A stretch of DNA of 18,873 bases, from contig NHDL02000006.1 in NCBI GenBank assembly GCA_002167555.2, positions 18,065-36,937 on the forward strand. The letters run 5' to 3'. Every line of letters starts with the position of its first letter. Positions within the stretch are counted from its first letter, which is position 1. The stretch is from Deltaproteobacteria bacterium TMED58 (GTDB lineage Bacteria > Desulfobacterota_D > UBA1144). Made by a program: the position numbers and the translations under genes. Shown here piece by piece: positions 1 through 8,662 of this stretch. The notes below the pieces were generated by a model. The model saw only the letters and a program-made list of their open reading frames with translations, was not told the DNA's origin and did no database searches.

Positions 1-507
1 ACCTATAGTACTTCTTAATGCAACTTCAGCACTATTTTTAATAGTTAAGATAGGGTTTCCAACTTTAAATAAATAATTCCCAGGGTCCTTAATTTTCCAC
101 TGTATTATAGCTTGTGCACTTACGATATTTTCATCCTTGGTAATCATTAAAGATTCTTGAAGAACGTTTACTCTGCCTCTTTCTGACCTGAAACCAATCT
201 CAATTCGTCTAACTTCTTCCACATTTACTTTGGTTAATTTGTCAACAAAAGGTATTTTTAAATTTAACCCAGGAGAAGTATATGATGAGAACTTTCCGAA
301 ACGCTGAATAACTCCAACTTCACCAGGCTGAATAGTATATATACTTGAAAGCACAGCAAGTATTCCAAAAAAGATTGGGACTATTATAAAAAGTTTTTTT
401 AAATTATTTCCCGCACTAGGATCCAATGTAGGAATATTACCGTTTGAACCATTGCGTCTGTCAAGGTTATTCAAAAAATCTACTATAAGTTTAATTAATC
501 TGAACAT
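1..507 (-). CDS. hflK: HflK, FtsH protease modulator (N-terminal 169 residues; truncated by window edge)
   Basis: Membrane-anchored SPFH/prohibitin-family protein that with HflC forms a large complex around the FtsH protease and affects turnover of membrane proteins. A short polar N-terminus is followed by one transmembrane helix at about residues 38-58. The start of the SPFH domain then shows the family pattern QPGEVGVIQRFGKF (60-73), SPGLN and KVNVEEVRRIEIGFRS. ESLMITKDENIV (119-129) matches the conserved HflK block before the first SPFH strand pair. The ATG at 507-505 has no clear Shine-Dalgarno. The GFRS and ESLMxTxDENI forms resemble alpha/deltaproteobacterial HflK more than E. coli HflK. 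The Gly/Gln-rich N-terminus usual in many HflKs is reduced here to a short polar segment. The gene continues leftward, where hflC would be expected. It lies 47 bp downstream of the symporter gene, so cotranscription is possible. The family call is confident. Confidence 0.9.
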   Translation of the reverse strand, partial: MFRLIKLIVDFLNNLDRRNGSNGNIPTLDPSAGNNLKKLFIIVPIFFGILAVLSSIYTIQPGEVGVIQRFGKFSSYTSPGLNLKIPFVDKLTKVNVEEVRRIEIGFRSERGRVNVLQESLMITKDENIVSAQAIIQWKIKDPGNYLFKVGNPILTIKNSAEVALRSTIG

Positions 508-554
508 TCATAACTATTCTAACTAACAAATTCAATTTTAACTACTAAAATTAA

Positions 555-1742
555 TTAATTGTTAATAAATTTGTTAACTACCGAAGCTATAGTTAAATCT
601 CCAGCAACATTTATAGATGTCCTAAACATGTCTAGTAATCTATCAACACCAGCAATGATTGCAATTGCCTCAAGGGGTATCCCAACCGATGAGAAAACAA
701 TTGTCATCATAACTAAGGCTACTGATGGAACTCCAGCTGCACCAATACTACCTATAGTAGCAGTAAGACAAATTATTAAATATTCATGGATTGAAAAATT
801 AATTCCTAAAATCTGACCAATAAATATTGCAGCAAGCCCCAAATAAATTGCAGAGCCATCCATATTCACCGTAACACCTATAGGAATCACAAAAGAGGAT
901 ACTTCTTTTTTTAAAGCTAGCTTCTCATTAGCAGTTTTTAACGTTAGTGGCATAGTAGCTGCGCTACTTGAAGAAAAGAAAGCAAAAATTAGAGTATCTT
1001 TAATGGCTGAGAAGAAGAATAGTGGTGAAATCCCAGTAAAATATTTAACGACAGTTCCGTAAAATAAGAACATATATAAAATGAAAATTAAAATTGAACT
1101 TATGACAAATTTTAATAATGAATATATTGTTTCTCCTTGGACTTCTATTAATAAATTAGAAAATAATGAGAAAATAGCTATGGGCGCTAATAACATTATA
1201 TAATTGGTTGCTTGAATAACTGCATCATTAATCTTGGACAGAACAATAATAGGCTTACTTGAATAAGTTGATACATATCTAAAAATAACTCCTAAAAGAA
1301 AAGATAGAATCATTATTGCAAAAGGATTTGCATCTAGAATAAGATCAATAAAGTTAGTTAAATCTATAGCTAAAACAGATAATGAAGAGGAAAGATCTAC
1401 ATTTTCATTTAATATTTCTGAGGTAAATAATGTGGGCTTATTGTTTACCTCATAGTTAATACCCGAGCCAATTATAAGAGCAAAAGTAATGGCAAGTAAA
1501 GTTGATAATATATATAAAATAAGCGTTAATGGAACAATTTTTTTTATTTTACTAAATGCGTCAAATGAAGCAATAGAATACGTGATAGTCCCAAAGATTA
1601 AAAAAGGGACAAATGCTTTTAGAATTTTAATAAAATATTTACCAAGAAACTTTGATTTAACCACAAAATCAGGGAACAAGTAAGCACATATAATAGCTAA
1701 TAAAAAAGATATCAACATAAATATTGAAAGTTTCTTATGCAT
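555..1742 (-). CDS. Sodium:dicarboxylate / acidic amino-acid symporter (DAACS/SDF family)
   Basis: Inner-membrane secondary transporter of the glutamate/aspartate/C4-dicarboxylate family, driven by sodium or protons. The 395-residue length is typical. All hallmark elements of the transport domain are present. The serine-rich HP1 tip SSSSAAT is at 257-263, an NMDGS motif in TM7 at 293-297, and the HP2 tip GSIGAAGVPS at 331-340. TM8 carries D367, D371, R374, T375, N378 and D382, equivalent to the substrate and cation residues of GltPh. The arginine equivalent to GltPh R397 is kept, which argues for a substrate with a second carboxylate (aspartate, glutamate, succinate or fumarate) rather than a neutral amino acid. 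Serine replaces the more common threonine in NMDGT. The ATG lies one base beyond the TAG of the DUF2237 gene, so the two are probably translationally linked. The exact substrate cannot be decided from sequence. Confidence 0.9.
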   Translation of the reverse strand: MHKKLSIFMLISFLLAIICAYLFPDFVVKSKFLGKYFIKILKAFVPFLIFGTITYSIASFDAFSKIKKIVPLTLILYILSTLLAITFALIIGSGINYEVNNKPTLFTSEILNENVDLSSSLSVLAIDLTNFIDLILDANPFAIMILSFLLGVIFRYVSTYSSKPIIVLSKINDAVIQATNYIMLLAPIAIFSLFSNLLIEVQGETIYSLLKFVISSILIFILYMFLFYGTVVKYFTGISPLFFFSAIKDTLIFAFFSSSSAATMPLTLKTANEKLALKKEVSSFVIPIGVTVNMDGSAIYLGLAAIFIGQILGINFSIHEYLIICLTATIGSIGAAGVPSVALVMMTIVFSSVGIPLEAIAIIAGVDRLLDMFRTSINVAGDLTIASVVNKFINN

Positions 1743-1743
1743 A

Positions 1744-2118
1744 CTAATCCAAATCTACTGCAAATGGCTTCAAGAGAATAAGAGGAATTTTCTTCAAAAT
1801 TTCGGAATTTGTTGATAATAAATAAACTTTTGGAGCACAATTATTTTCATATGCTTCAAGCCATCTATCAGCACATAGGCACCATTTATCGCCCTCTTTA
1901 AGTCCTGGAAAACTATATTCGGGGACTGGAGTCGACAAATCATTTCCCTTGCTAGAAGAAAAAGCAAGAAATTCATCTGTAACTACGCAGCAGATCAAAT
2001 GTTCACCTAGATCTGTGGAATCGGTGTTACAGCATCCATCTCTAAAAAATCCAGTAAGTGGACTTGAACTACAAAGCTTGATATCCTCTCCAAATACATT
2101 TTTTTGTTTATCTGCCAT
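1744..2118 (-). CDS. DUF2237 family protein (small cysteine-rich, unknown function)
   Basis: This 124-residue protein matches the DUF2237 family by its nearly invariant blocks: LTGFFRDGCCNT (21-32), DLGEHLICCVVTDEFLAFS (36-54), a GNDLSTPVPEYSFPGLKEGD stretch (58-77) and KWCLCADRW (78-86). Eight cysteines are present (16, 29, 30, 43, 44, 80, 82, 94), including two CC pairs and one CxC. This suggests metal binding or redox chemistry, but the family has no established biochemical role that I know of. No signal peptide or membrane segment is seen, so it is probably cytoplasmic. It sits 4 bp after the DUF2939 gene and 1 bp before the symporter gene on the same strand, consistent with one transcript. 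The family assignment is firm and the function unknown. Confidence 0.88.
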   Translation of the reverse strand: MADKQKNVFGEDIKLCSSSPLTGFFRDGCCNTDSTDLGEHLICCVVTDEFLAFSSSKGNDLSTPVPEYSFPGLKEGDKWCLCADRWLEAYENNCAPKVYLLSTNSEILKKIPLILLKPFAVDLD

Positions 2119-2122
2119 TTTA

Positions 2123-2788
2123 CTATTCTTTTAAGGGATTAACCTTTCTATTCAAATTTTTTAATAAATCAATTTTATCCTCAACTTTTTTGGCTATTTC
2201 ATTTGTTAGTTTCTCTGACTTTACAGTGTATAAGACCCAACGTGGAAAAATGAATTTCATCTTAAAATAAATATCAACATCTGAGGCTGCCACATTAGCT
2301 TCTAGATTCCCTAAGGATATAAAATTATAGTCTGTTAAAGCATACCCATCATACTCCACAATCGTATTATGGCCTGAACTTTTATCTTTTTCTGTCTTAG
2401 GTATTCCCTCATTTTTATTAACATTCTTTTTATTTTCTCTACTCGTGCTCATCTTGTATAATTTAAAGATACCTTCTGGCGTTACAACTTTATTAATCGC
2501 AATATCAATTGCTTTTTTACCAAAAAGTAATCCACCAAACTTCTTAACATCTTCGAATATTCCTTCTATTGGATTATCAAGATTCTTCTTTCTGAGCTTC
2601 TCCCTATTTTTTAAAAAGGCCTTTACATCTTCTCTAAGCGATTCTTGTAAACTAGGCCAATCCATGTAATTATTCAATGTGGCTTTGTCTTGATTTTGAA
2701 TGCTTACACCTATTTTATATAAACTAAAGAAAGGTGAGATATAAACTAAGAATAAGATAGAAATTATTATAATTAGGGAAGTTTTCAT
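2123..2788 (-). CDS. DUF2939 domain-containing membrane-anchored protein
   Basis: A 221-residue protein with one N-terminal hydrophobic helix (about residues 3-20), either an uncleaved anchor or a signal peptide; no lipobox cysteine is present. Directly after it comes the DUF2939 signature: a tyrosine-rich start, then IGVSIQNQDKATLNNYMDWPSLQESLREDV (read in two parts at about 26-55). This matches the family pattern of a residue pair allocated to 'one D/N per step' followed by a V/MD-x-P-x-L-R/QESL motif. The middle (about 55-150) is lysine-rich and polar, and the C-terminal half contains beta-strand-like segments. The soluble part is predicted to face the periplasm. The function of DUF2939 proteins is unknown. 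The stop is 4 bp before the DUF2237 start codon and the start is 40 bp after ndh, so it probably belongs to the same transcript. No strong ribosome-binding site is seen. Confidence 0.75.
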   Translation of the reverse strand: MKTSLIIIISILFLVYISPFFSLYKIGVSIQNQDKATLNNYMDWPSLQESLREDVKAFLKNREKLRKKNLDNPIEGIFEDVKKFGGLLFGKKAIDIAINKVVTPEGIFKLYKMSTSRENKKNVNKNEGIPKTEKDKSSGHNTIVEYDGYALTDYNFISLGNLEANVAASDVDIYFKMKFIFPRWVLYTVKSEKLTNEIAKKVEDKIDLLKNLNRKVNPLKE

Positions 2789-2828
2789 TTTTTTCTTATT
2801 CTACACTTAATTAGAAAGAAATAAAAAA

Positions 2829-4115
2829 TTATTTAAGAAAAATTAGCCTATTTCCTTTGTCTTGATTAAAGTAACTTAAAGCCCATTTTGTTATTACAGA
2901 AACTTTGCTACCAAAACCTATTAAATATAGAATATGAATAAAAATCCAAAGTAGCCAAGCAATAAAGCCCTTAGATGTAATAAAACCTAAATCAGCTACT
3001 GCTTTATTTCTTCCTATTACCGCAAGATTGCCCTTATTTTTATATTTAAACTCTGTTTGATATCCCTTTTTGCTAGAAGTTCTATTTTTAATAAGATTTG
3101 CCACAAATTGACCGGATTGCATAGCAACAGTTGCAACTCCTGGCAAATAATCATTACCCTCCTTAAACCTTGCCAAATCACCGATGACAAAAATATTATC
3201 ATGCTCAGGTATTGAAAAATCTTTATTAACAATTACTCTTCCAACTTTATCAAGTTCGACGCCAGTAGAATCAGCCAAGACTTTACCCATAACTGAAGCC
3301 ATAACTCCAGCACCCCAAAGAATCGTTTTAGACTCAATTTTTTTGTTTTCATTGCCTCTTTTGTAAAAAACTGTATCGTTTTGAATATCTGTTACTAATG
3401 AATTAGTTAATACTTCAACACCCATCTCCTCTAAATAGCCTCTAGTAACTTCAGATAGAGATTCTTTAAATGATGGTAAAACATTCGGAAGACCTTCAAT
3501 TAAATAAATTGAACATTCTTTCTTTGTATTAATGTTCTGGAATTGTTTCTCAAAAGTTCTATAAGCAAGATCTGCTAACGCGCCAGCAAGCTCAACACCA
3601 GTTGGGCCACCTCCAACAATAACAAAAGTCAATAATTGTCTTCGTCTAACAGGGTCAGTTTCATTTTCTGCTAGTTCAAAAGCAGTAAATATTTTTCTTC
3701 TCATTTCAAGAGCATCTTCTATAGTTTTAAGTCCTGGTGCATTTTTCTGCCATTCATAATGGCCAAAATAATGGTGACTAACACCTGTTGCGATTATTAA
3801 ATCGTCATATTTTATTCTAGTATGGCTTTTAGTATTTATATGCCTACTTCTTACATCAATCCCAACAGCAGAATCCAATCTAACTTTTATATTTTCTTTC
3901 TTACCGAAGATTGATCTAATAGGTGCACTAACATCAGTAGCTGAAATTGTGCCCGTGGCAACTTGATAAAGAAGTGGCTGAAAAAGATGAAAATTTCTTC
4001 TATCAATCAAAGTTACATCAACATTAGAGTCAACTAACTCATTCACTGCATACAAGCCCCCGAAGCCTGCCCCAACTACTACTACATGATGTTTTTTTTG
4101 GTTTGAATAATTCAT
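2829..4115 (-). CDS. ndh: Type II NADH dehydrogenase (NDH-2), NADH:quinone oxidoreductase
   Basis: Single-subunit flavoenzyme that passes electrons from NADH to quinone without pumping protons, on the cytoplasmic face of the inner membrane. Its 428 residues carry an N-terminal FAD dinucleotide fold (VVVVGAGFGGLYA, 11-23). The NDH-2 block NFHLFQPLLYQVATG (41-55) follows, then a second NAD-binding fold (FVIVGGGPTGVELAGAL, 164-180) and the flavin-contact motif FVIGDLA (309-315). The C-terminus has a hydrophobic amphipathic segment (about 383-402, rich in Trp, Ile and Leu). It is followed by a KWALSYF-type end, the usual membrane-docking part of this family. The start ATG has no visible Shine-Dalgarno and lies 20 bp downstream of ileS. 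Alternative quinone-reducing members of the pyridine nucleotide-disulfide family such as sulfide:quinone reductase are unlikely, because the paired catalytic cysteines are absent. Confidence 0.93.
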   Translation of the reverse strand: MNYSNQKKHHVVVVGAGFGGLYAVNELVDSNVDVTLIDRRNFHLFQPLLYQVATGTISATDVSAPIRSIFGKKENIKVRLDSAVGIDVRSRHINTKSHTRIKYDDLIIATGVSHHYFGHYEWQKNAPGLKTIEDALEMRRKIFTAFELAENETDPVRRRQLLTFVIVGGGPTGVELAGALADLAYRTFEKQFQNINTKKECSIYLIEGLPNVLPSFKESLSEVTRGYLEEMGVEVLTNSLVTDIQNDTVFYKRGNENKKIESKTILWGAGVMASVMGKVLADSTGVELDKVGRVIVNKDFSIPEHDNIFVIGDLARFKEGNDYLPGVATVAMQSGQFVANLIKNRTSSKKGYQTEFKYKNKGNLAVIGRNKAVADLGFITSKGFIAWLLWIFIHILYLIGFGSKVSVITKWALSYFNQDKGNRLIFLK

Positions 4116-4135
4116 TTTTTAATATTATAACTAAT

Positions 4136-6859
4136 TCAATTATTTTTTTTCAGCTGATTGTTACACTTAGAGCATAAAATACCAAAGCCCTCATCACTAA
4201 AAGATTCAGAACTAAAATACATCCAGCATCTTTTACACTTTTTAAAACCTGTTTTTTCTACTTTTATATCTAAACTACTTGATTCTGATTCTAGAACTAA
4301 AATCTCAGATACAATAAGAGCTTTCATAAGTATATCTTTATTGCTTTCATAAAAGGCATAATCTTTACGACTTACCCCTAAGGATACTTTTGCTTCCAAA
4401 GATGAACCTAATACTTTTTTCTCTCTCATTAGCTCTATTTCTTTAAGCACAGGCTCCCTGATACTCAATAATTTGTCCCACTTATTCTCTATTTTTTCAT
4501 CAACATAGTTATCATTAGTGACCTGATAATTAAAAATACTTTCAGAATTACCATACCTCTCAGACCAAGCTTCCTCAGCTGTAAAAGAAATAATTGGAGA
4601 CAGCAGTAAAGCAAGTTCTCTAAAAATTATTGATATAGCGGTCTGGCTAGATAATCTTTCTTTAGAATTCTTAGAAAAAGTATATAAAATGTCTTTCTGT
4701 GAATCTAGATATATTGAGCTCAATTCTTTAGATGAAAAATATAATAAAATATTTAGAGCTTGATGAAAGGAATATGTTTTGGATAAATCTAAAAATTGTT
4801 TTTTTATTTTACCAAATTTTATAAGAATCCACTTATCAATCTCTTCTAATTCATTAAAGCTAAGATTTGATTCATCCTTAAAATCATTAAGATTTCCAAT
4901 TAAAAATTTAAATGTATTTCGAATTTTTTTATATTTATCTTTTATGCTTTCAATAATATTTTTAGAAATTCTAATTTCTGAAGAATAATCTTCGCTTGCC
5001 ACCCATAATCTTAAAATATCTGCACCATTTTCGTTAATAACTTTTTCAGGCTCTATAACATTTCCTTTAGATTTTGACATTTTTTGTCCTTTATTATCTA
5101 CAACAAACCCATGTGTAAGAACTTCCTTGTAGGGAGCAATATTGTTCGTAGCAACAGATGTAAGCAAACTGCTTTGAAACCACCCCCTATGCTGGTCATT
5201 TCCCTCTAAATATAAATCTGCTGGGTAAGTTTCATTTTCTATCAATACCGTTTTCCAAGAAGTTCCTGAATCAAACCATACATCTAACGTATCTTCACCT
5301 TTTGATAAACTATTAGCAAGTTCTTTATATTTTTGAGGCAATAAATCCGCTATGCTATATTTCCACCAGCTAGACGAACCCTCACTTTGGAAAATATTAA
5401 TAATATTTTCCATAACTTCTTCATTGAAAAAGACTTCACCAGAATCAATATAATAAAATACTGGTATAGGTAAACCCCAAGATCTTTGTCTAGAAATACA
5501 CCAATCAGATCTTTCCTTTATCATATTTCCAATTCTATTAACCACGGCAGGTGGATACCACTTTACTTTTGAAATTTCACTAAGAGACAGCTCTCTAAAT
5601 TTATCAACTGAAGCAAACCATTGATATGTAGCCCTAAATATGGTCGGCTTTCCAGTTCTCCAGTCGTAAGGGTATTTATGTTCATAGTCTTCAACTAAAA
5701 GAAGGTGACCAGAGGAATGTAATAATTCAATAACCTTATCATTACCTTCTTTTAGGACATTTAATCCCGCAAGACTATCAGATACTTCGTTCGTAAACCT
5801 TCCAGCTGAGTCAACTGGAGAGAAAATCTCCAATTTATTTTTTACTCCTGTTGTGTAATCGTCAATTCCATGCCCAGGTGCAGTATGAACCAATCCTGTG
5901 CCAGTCTCCCGGGTAACATAATCTGCCGTTAATATAGGACACTCATCTTTTGAAATTGGAGATAAATATGAAAGATTCTCGAGATTCTTTCCTTCTAAAG
6001 TCTTAAAAAGAACTAAATCTTTATTGGTCAATTCTATAATTTTTTTAGAAAGTTCGAGCTCTACTAAAAAAAATTCATTATTGTATTTAAAGATACCGTA
6101 TTCAAAATCTTTATTAACTGATATAGCCTTATTTGCAGGTAAAGTCCAAGGTGTAGTAGTCCAAATGAGAAAATGTAAGTCACCATCAATTTCAAGAATC
6201 GACTTAGTATTCTTAGAAGCTTCACATTTAACATATACACTTTTTGAAATATGGTGTTCCGGATAATCTAGCTCTGCTTCTGCTAAAGCAGTTCTAGAAC
6301 TTGGGCTCCAATTTACAGGTTTAAGTCCCCTATAAATAAATCCATTAAAAAACATTTCAGCAAAAACCTTAATCTGATTCGCTTCAAATTGCTTACTCAT
6401 GGTTAGATAAGGATTTTCCCAATCACTTATAACACCTAAACGTTTAAATTCATCCCTTTGTGATTTTACAAATTTCATCGCAAACTCTTCGCAATGATTT
6501 CTTATTTCTACTTTGGAAATATCTTTTGTTTTAATTTTTTTTAAAACTTGATGCTCTATGGGAAGGCCGTGGCAATCCCATCCTGGTATGTACTCAATAC
6601 CTCTACCAATAGAAGAGTTATATTTTAGAATTATATCTTTCAAAATTTTGTTAAAGCAGTGACCTATATGAATTTTTCCATTCGCAAATGGTGGACCATC
6701 ATGCAAAATAAATTTATCCCCAGGTTTGGATTGCATAATTTTATATATATTTTGCTTATCCCAAAATTTTAAAATATCTGGTTCTTTTACAGCGAGATTA
6801 GCTCTCATCTGAAAATTTGTTTTAGGTAAATTTAAAGTATCGTTGTAATCTTGGCTCAA
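4136..6859 (-). CDS. ileS: Isoleucyl-tRNA synthetase (TTG start)
   Basis: Class I aminoacyl-tRNA synthetase that charges tRNA-Ile with isoleucine in the cytoplasm; 907 residues. The N-terminus DTLNLPKTNFQMRANLA is the standard bacterial IleS start. The HIGH motif is at 64-67 (GKIHIGH) and GWDCHGLPIEH is at 93-103. The CP1 editing domain shows WTTTPWTLPANKAI (233-246) and GTGLVHTAPGHGIDDY (320-335). KMSKS is at 593-597. A C-terminal zinc site uses C875, C878, C896 and C899. All parts needed for both synthesis and editing are kept, and this is the ordinary bacterial form. The start codon is TTG at 6859-6857, supported by the alignment of the N-terminus and by an AAGGA Shine-Dalgarno six bases upstream. 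That site lies inside the preceding gene, whose TAA directly abuts the TTG. ndh follows 20 bp downstream. Confidence 0.97.
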   Translation of the reverse strand: MSQDYNDTLNLPKTNFQMRANLAVKEPDILKFWDKQNIYKIMQSKPGDKFILHDGPPFANGKIHIGHCFNKILKDIILKYNSSIGRGIEYIPGWDCHGLPIEHQVLKKIKTKDISKVEIRNHCEEFAMKFVKSQRDEFKRLGVISDWENPYLTMSKQFEANQIKVFAEMFFNGFIYRGLKPVNWSPSSRTALAEAELDYPEHHISKSVYVKCEASKNTKSILEIDGDLHFLIWTTTPWTLPANKAISVNKDFEYGIFKYNNEFFLVELELSKKIIELTNKDLVLFKTLEGKNLENLSYLSPISKDECPILTADYVTRETGTGLVHTAPGHGIDDYTTGVKNKLEIFSPVDSAGRFTNEVSDSLAGLNVLKEGNDKVIELLHSSGHLLLVEDYEHKYPYDWRTGKPTIFRATYQWFASVDKFRELSLSEISKVKWYPPAVVNRIGNMIKERSDWCISRQRSWGLPIPVFYYIDSGEVFFNEEVMENIINIFQSEGSSSWWKYSIADLLPQKYKELANSLSKGEDTLDVWFDSGTSWKTVLIENETYPADLYLEGNDQHRGWFQSSLLTSVATNNIAPYKEVLTHGFVVDNKGQKMSKSKGNVIEPEKVINENGADILRLWVASEDYSSEIRISKNIIESIKDKYKKIRNTFKFLIGNLNDFKDESNLSFNELEEIDKWILIKFGKIKKQFLDLSKTYSFHQALNILLYFSSKELSSIYLDSQKDILYTFSKNSKERLSSQTAISIIFRELALLLSPIISFTAEEAWSERYGNSESIFNYQVTNDNYVDEKIENKWDKLLSIREPVLKEIELMREKKVLGSSLEAKVSLGVSRKDYAFYESNKDILMKALIVSEILVLESESSSLDIKVEKTGFKKCKRCWMYFSSESFSDEGFGILCSKCNNQLKKNN

Positions 6860-7201
6860 TTATTTTCCTTTTAGAATCTTAGAGATATTATCGTAAATCC
6901 TTCTAGAAAAAATAACCCATTGATCCCAAATATCATTATTATAATTCTCTTGGCTAACTGTTTTTACAATTCTTATACCATATTCTTCTTCAGTTAATTC
7001 TATATCATCATCACTTTTAATCATAGACATAAAAACAGAACTTAATTTATGCATTATTTGCACATTTCTCTCTTCTACATCTCTAAACTCAGTAATAAGA
7101 AGCTGAACCCCTCTTATTTTGGAACCGCCGGTCATCATTGTCGACCCCATCCCCCAACCTTTTTTTGCTCTGGGTGTTTCAGATCTAATTTGCATTTCCA
7201 T
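6860..7201 (-). CDS. Unrecognised 113-aa protein translationally linked to ileS
   Basis: I do not recognise this protein. It has a basic, Gly/Met-rich N-terminus (about residues 1-30, with GWGMGSTMMTGG at 15-26), then an alternating hydrophobic region beginning GVQLLITEFRDVEERN. A long acidic and helical-looking middle follows (to about residue 77), and the C-terminus is rich in aromatic residues (WDQWVIFSRRIYDNI). No signal peptide, membrane helix, cysteine cluster or known catalytic motif is visible. A second in-frame ATG at codon 3 is an equally possible start; neither has a strong Shine-Dalgarno. Codon use looks like its neighbours. It is the first gene of the minus-strand block, and its TAA directly abuts the TTG start of ileS. 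Its last codons contain the ileS ribosome-binding site, so its translation is likely to affect IleS output. It could be a lineage-specific protein. Confidence 0.7.
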   Translation of the reverse strand: MEMQIRSETPRAKKGWGMGSTMMTGGSKIRGVQLLITEFRDVEERNVQIMHKLSSVFMSMIKSDDDIELTEEEYGIRIVKTVSQENYNNDIWDQWVIFSRRIYDNISKILKGK

Positions 7202-7273
7202 TAAAATATATCATACACCTTTTTAGAAACATATTTATATAAATAAAGAAAATATGATAGATTAAAGTTTGTT
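7202..7273. promoter_or_regulatory. Divergent intergenic promoter region between the ileS block and lpdA
   Basis: This 72-bp, very AT-rich gap separates two divergent genes and must hold the start signals of both. A TATGAT -10-like hexamer lies at 7253-7258 for lpdA, and its mirror TATGAT (read on the minus strand) at 7215-7210 for the 113-aa gene. Both lie close to their start codons (15 and 8 bases), which would give very short leaders. I see no convincing -35 box at the right spacing for either, so the exact promoters are uncertain. Confidence 0.35.
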
Positions 7274-8662
7274 ATGTATGACTTCGATATTGCAATAATT
7301 GGAGGTGGCCCAGGCGGATATGTAGCTGCTATTGAAGCCTCAAGAAAAGGTCTTAAAACTGCTTTAATTGAAAAAAAATATTTAGGCGGCACTTGTCTTA
7401 ATAATGGATGCATACCATCAAAATCTTTACTAAAGTCAGCTGAGATTGCAGATTTATTAAGAAATAAAGCAAAGAAAAGAGGTTTTACCTTTGAAAAACT
7501 AACCTATGATTATAGCCAGATATTAGAAAACAGTAAAAAAAACACGAAAAGACTAAAGAGTGGTTTAACTAACTTGCTTTCGAACAAAGACATAACAATA
7601 TTTGATGGAGAGGCCTCATTTATAAATAAGAATGAGATAAGTATAAAAAATCGAAATAAAGTTATAAAAATATCCTCAAACAACATTATAATTTCTACAG
7701 GATCAAAACCTTTTTTTCCTGACAATCTCAAACCAAATAATAAAAGAATAGTGGACAGTGACTACGTCTTAAATTCTAAAGAACTTCCATCGAGTATATG
7801 CATATTAGGTGGCGGTTATATTGGCATCGAATTTGCATATTTATATAATAGCTTTGGTGTTGACGTAACAATAGTTGAAAGTACCAATTCTATATTAGGC
7901 TTTGTAGATAATGAAATTGTTAATGAGTTAAGAAAAAACTATTTAAAGAATGGAATAAAAATTTTAGAATCAACAAAAATTAATGAAATCGATGAAAAAG
8001 ATGACTCTATAAGTATTTCATTTTCTAACGTTAATGATCAGGTAGATTTAAACTTCGACTTACTACTGTTGTCAACTGGCAGAATTCCAAATACTGATAA
8101 TCTAGAATTAAAGAATACCAAAGTAAAGACGGATAATTTTGGCTTCATAAAAGTCGACAATAAGTATCTTACAAATATAGATAACATCTATGCTATTGGG
8201 GATGTGATAGGTGGCTCAATGCTAGCACATAAAGCTTCTGAGGAAGGCTCAAAAGTAATAGAAGGAATAATCAATCCAGATATTATTAAGGAAGATTTTA
8301 TAGTTCCAGCATGCATATACTGTCAACCAGAGATTGCTTATGTTGGACTAACAGAAGAAAATCTTATTGATATGAAAATTGATTATAAAATTTCGAAATA
8401 TCCATTTAAAGCAAATGGTAAATCTCTTGCAGATGATAATGTAAATGGCTTTTGTAAATTATTGTCTGATCATAATGAAAAGATTCTCGGCGCGCACATA
8501 ATTGGAAAAGGCTGTTCTGAAATGATATCTGAAATAACTTTAGTAATGCAAAATAAACTTCAACTTGAATCAGTTGTTAATACAGTACACCCTCACCCTA
8601 CACTTTCAGAAATTTTTTTAGAGGCATCTTTAAATTTAAAGGATAAAGGAAGGAACTCTTAA
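7274..8662 (+). CDS. lpdA: Dihydrolipoyl dehydrogenase (E3)
   Basis: FAD- and NAD-dependent enzyme that reoxidises dihydrolipoamide in pyruvate, 2-oxoglutarate and branched-chain dehydrogenase complexes and in the glycine cleavage system. It has 462 residues. The FAD fold IIGGGPGGYVAAIEAS is at 8-23. The redox-active disulfide is C41/C46 in GGTCLNNGCIPSK. The NAD fold is ILGGGYIGIEFAYL (about 178-191), and the second FAD motif YAIGDVIGG is near 311-319. The catalytic His441-Glu446 pair lies in HPHPTLSE. All active-site residues of a true E3 are therefore present, unlike mercuric or glutathione reductases. The start ATG is supported by the fold beginning at once. No E1, E2 or glycine-cleavage genes are nearby, so which complex it serves is unknown. 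It overlaps the M20 peptidase gene by one base (TAATG). Confidence 0.95.
   Translation: MYDFDIAIIGGGPGGYVAAIEASRKGLKTALIEKKYLGGTCLNNGCIPSKSLLKSAEIADLLRNKAKKRGFTFEKLTYDYSQILENSKKNTKRLKSGLTNLLSNKDITIFDGEASFINKNEISIKNRNKVIKISSNNIIISTGSKPFFPDNLKPNNKRIVDSDYVLNSKELPSSICILGGGYIGIEFAYLYNSFGVDVTIVESTNSILGFVDNEIVNELRKNYLKNGIKILESTKINEIDEKDDSISISFSNVNDQVDLNFDLLLLSTGRIPNTDNLELKNTKVKTDNFGFIKVDNKYLTNIDNIYAIGDVIGGSMLAHKASEEGSKVIEGIINPDIIKEDFIVPACIYCQPEIAYVGLTEENLIDMKIDYKISKYPFKANGKSLADDNVNGFCKLLSDHNEKILGAHIIGKGCSEMISEITLVMQNKLQLESVVNTVHPHPTLSEIFLEASLNLKDKGRNS

Noticed and set aside
559-816. Plus-strand open frame inside the symporter gene
   Set aside because: It is an antisense shadow of a strongly conserved membrane protein, with no family features and no ribosome-binding site.
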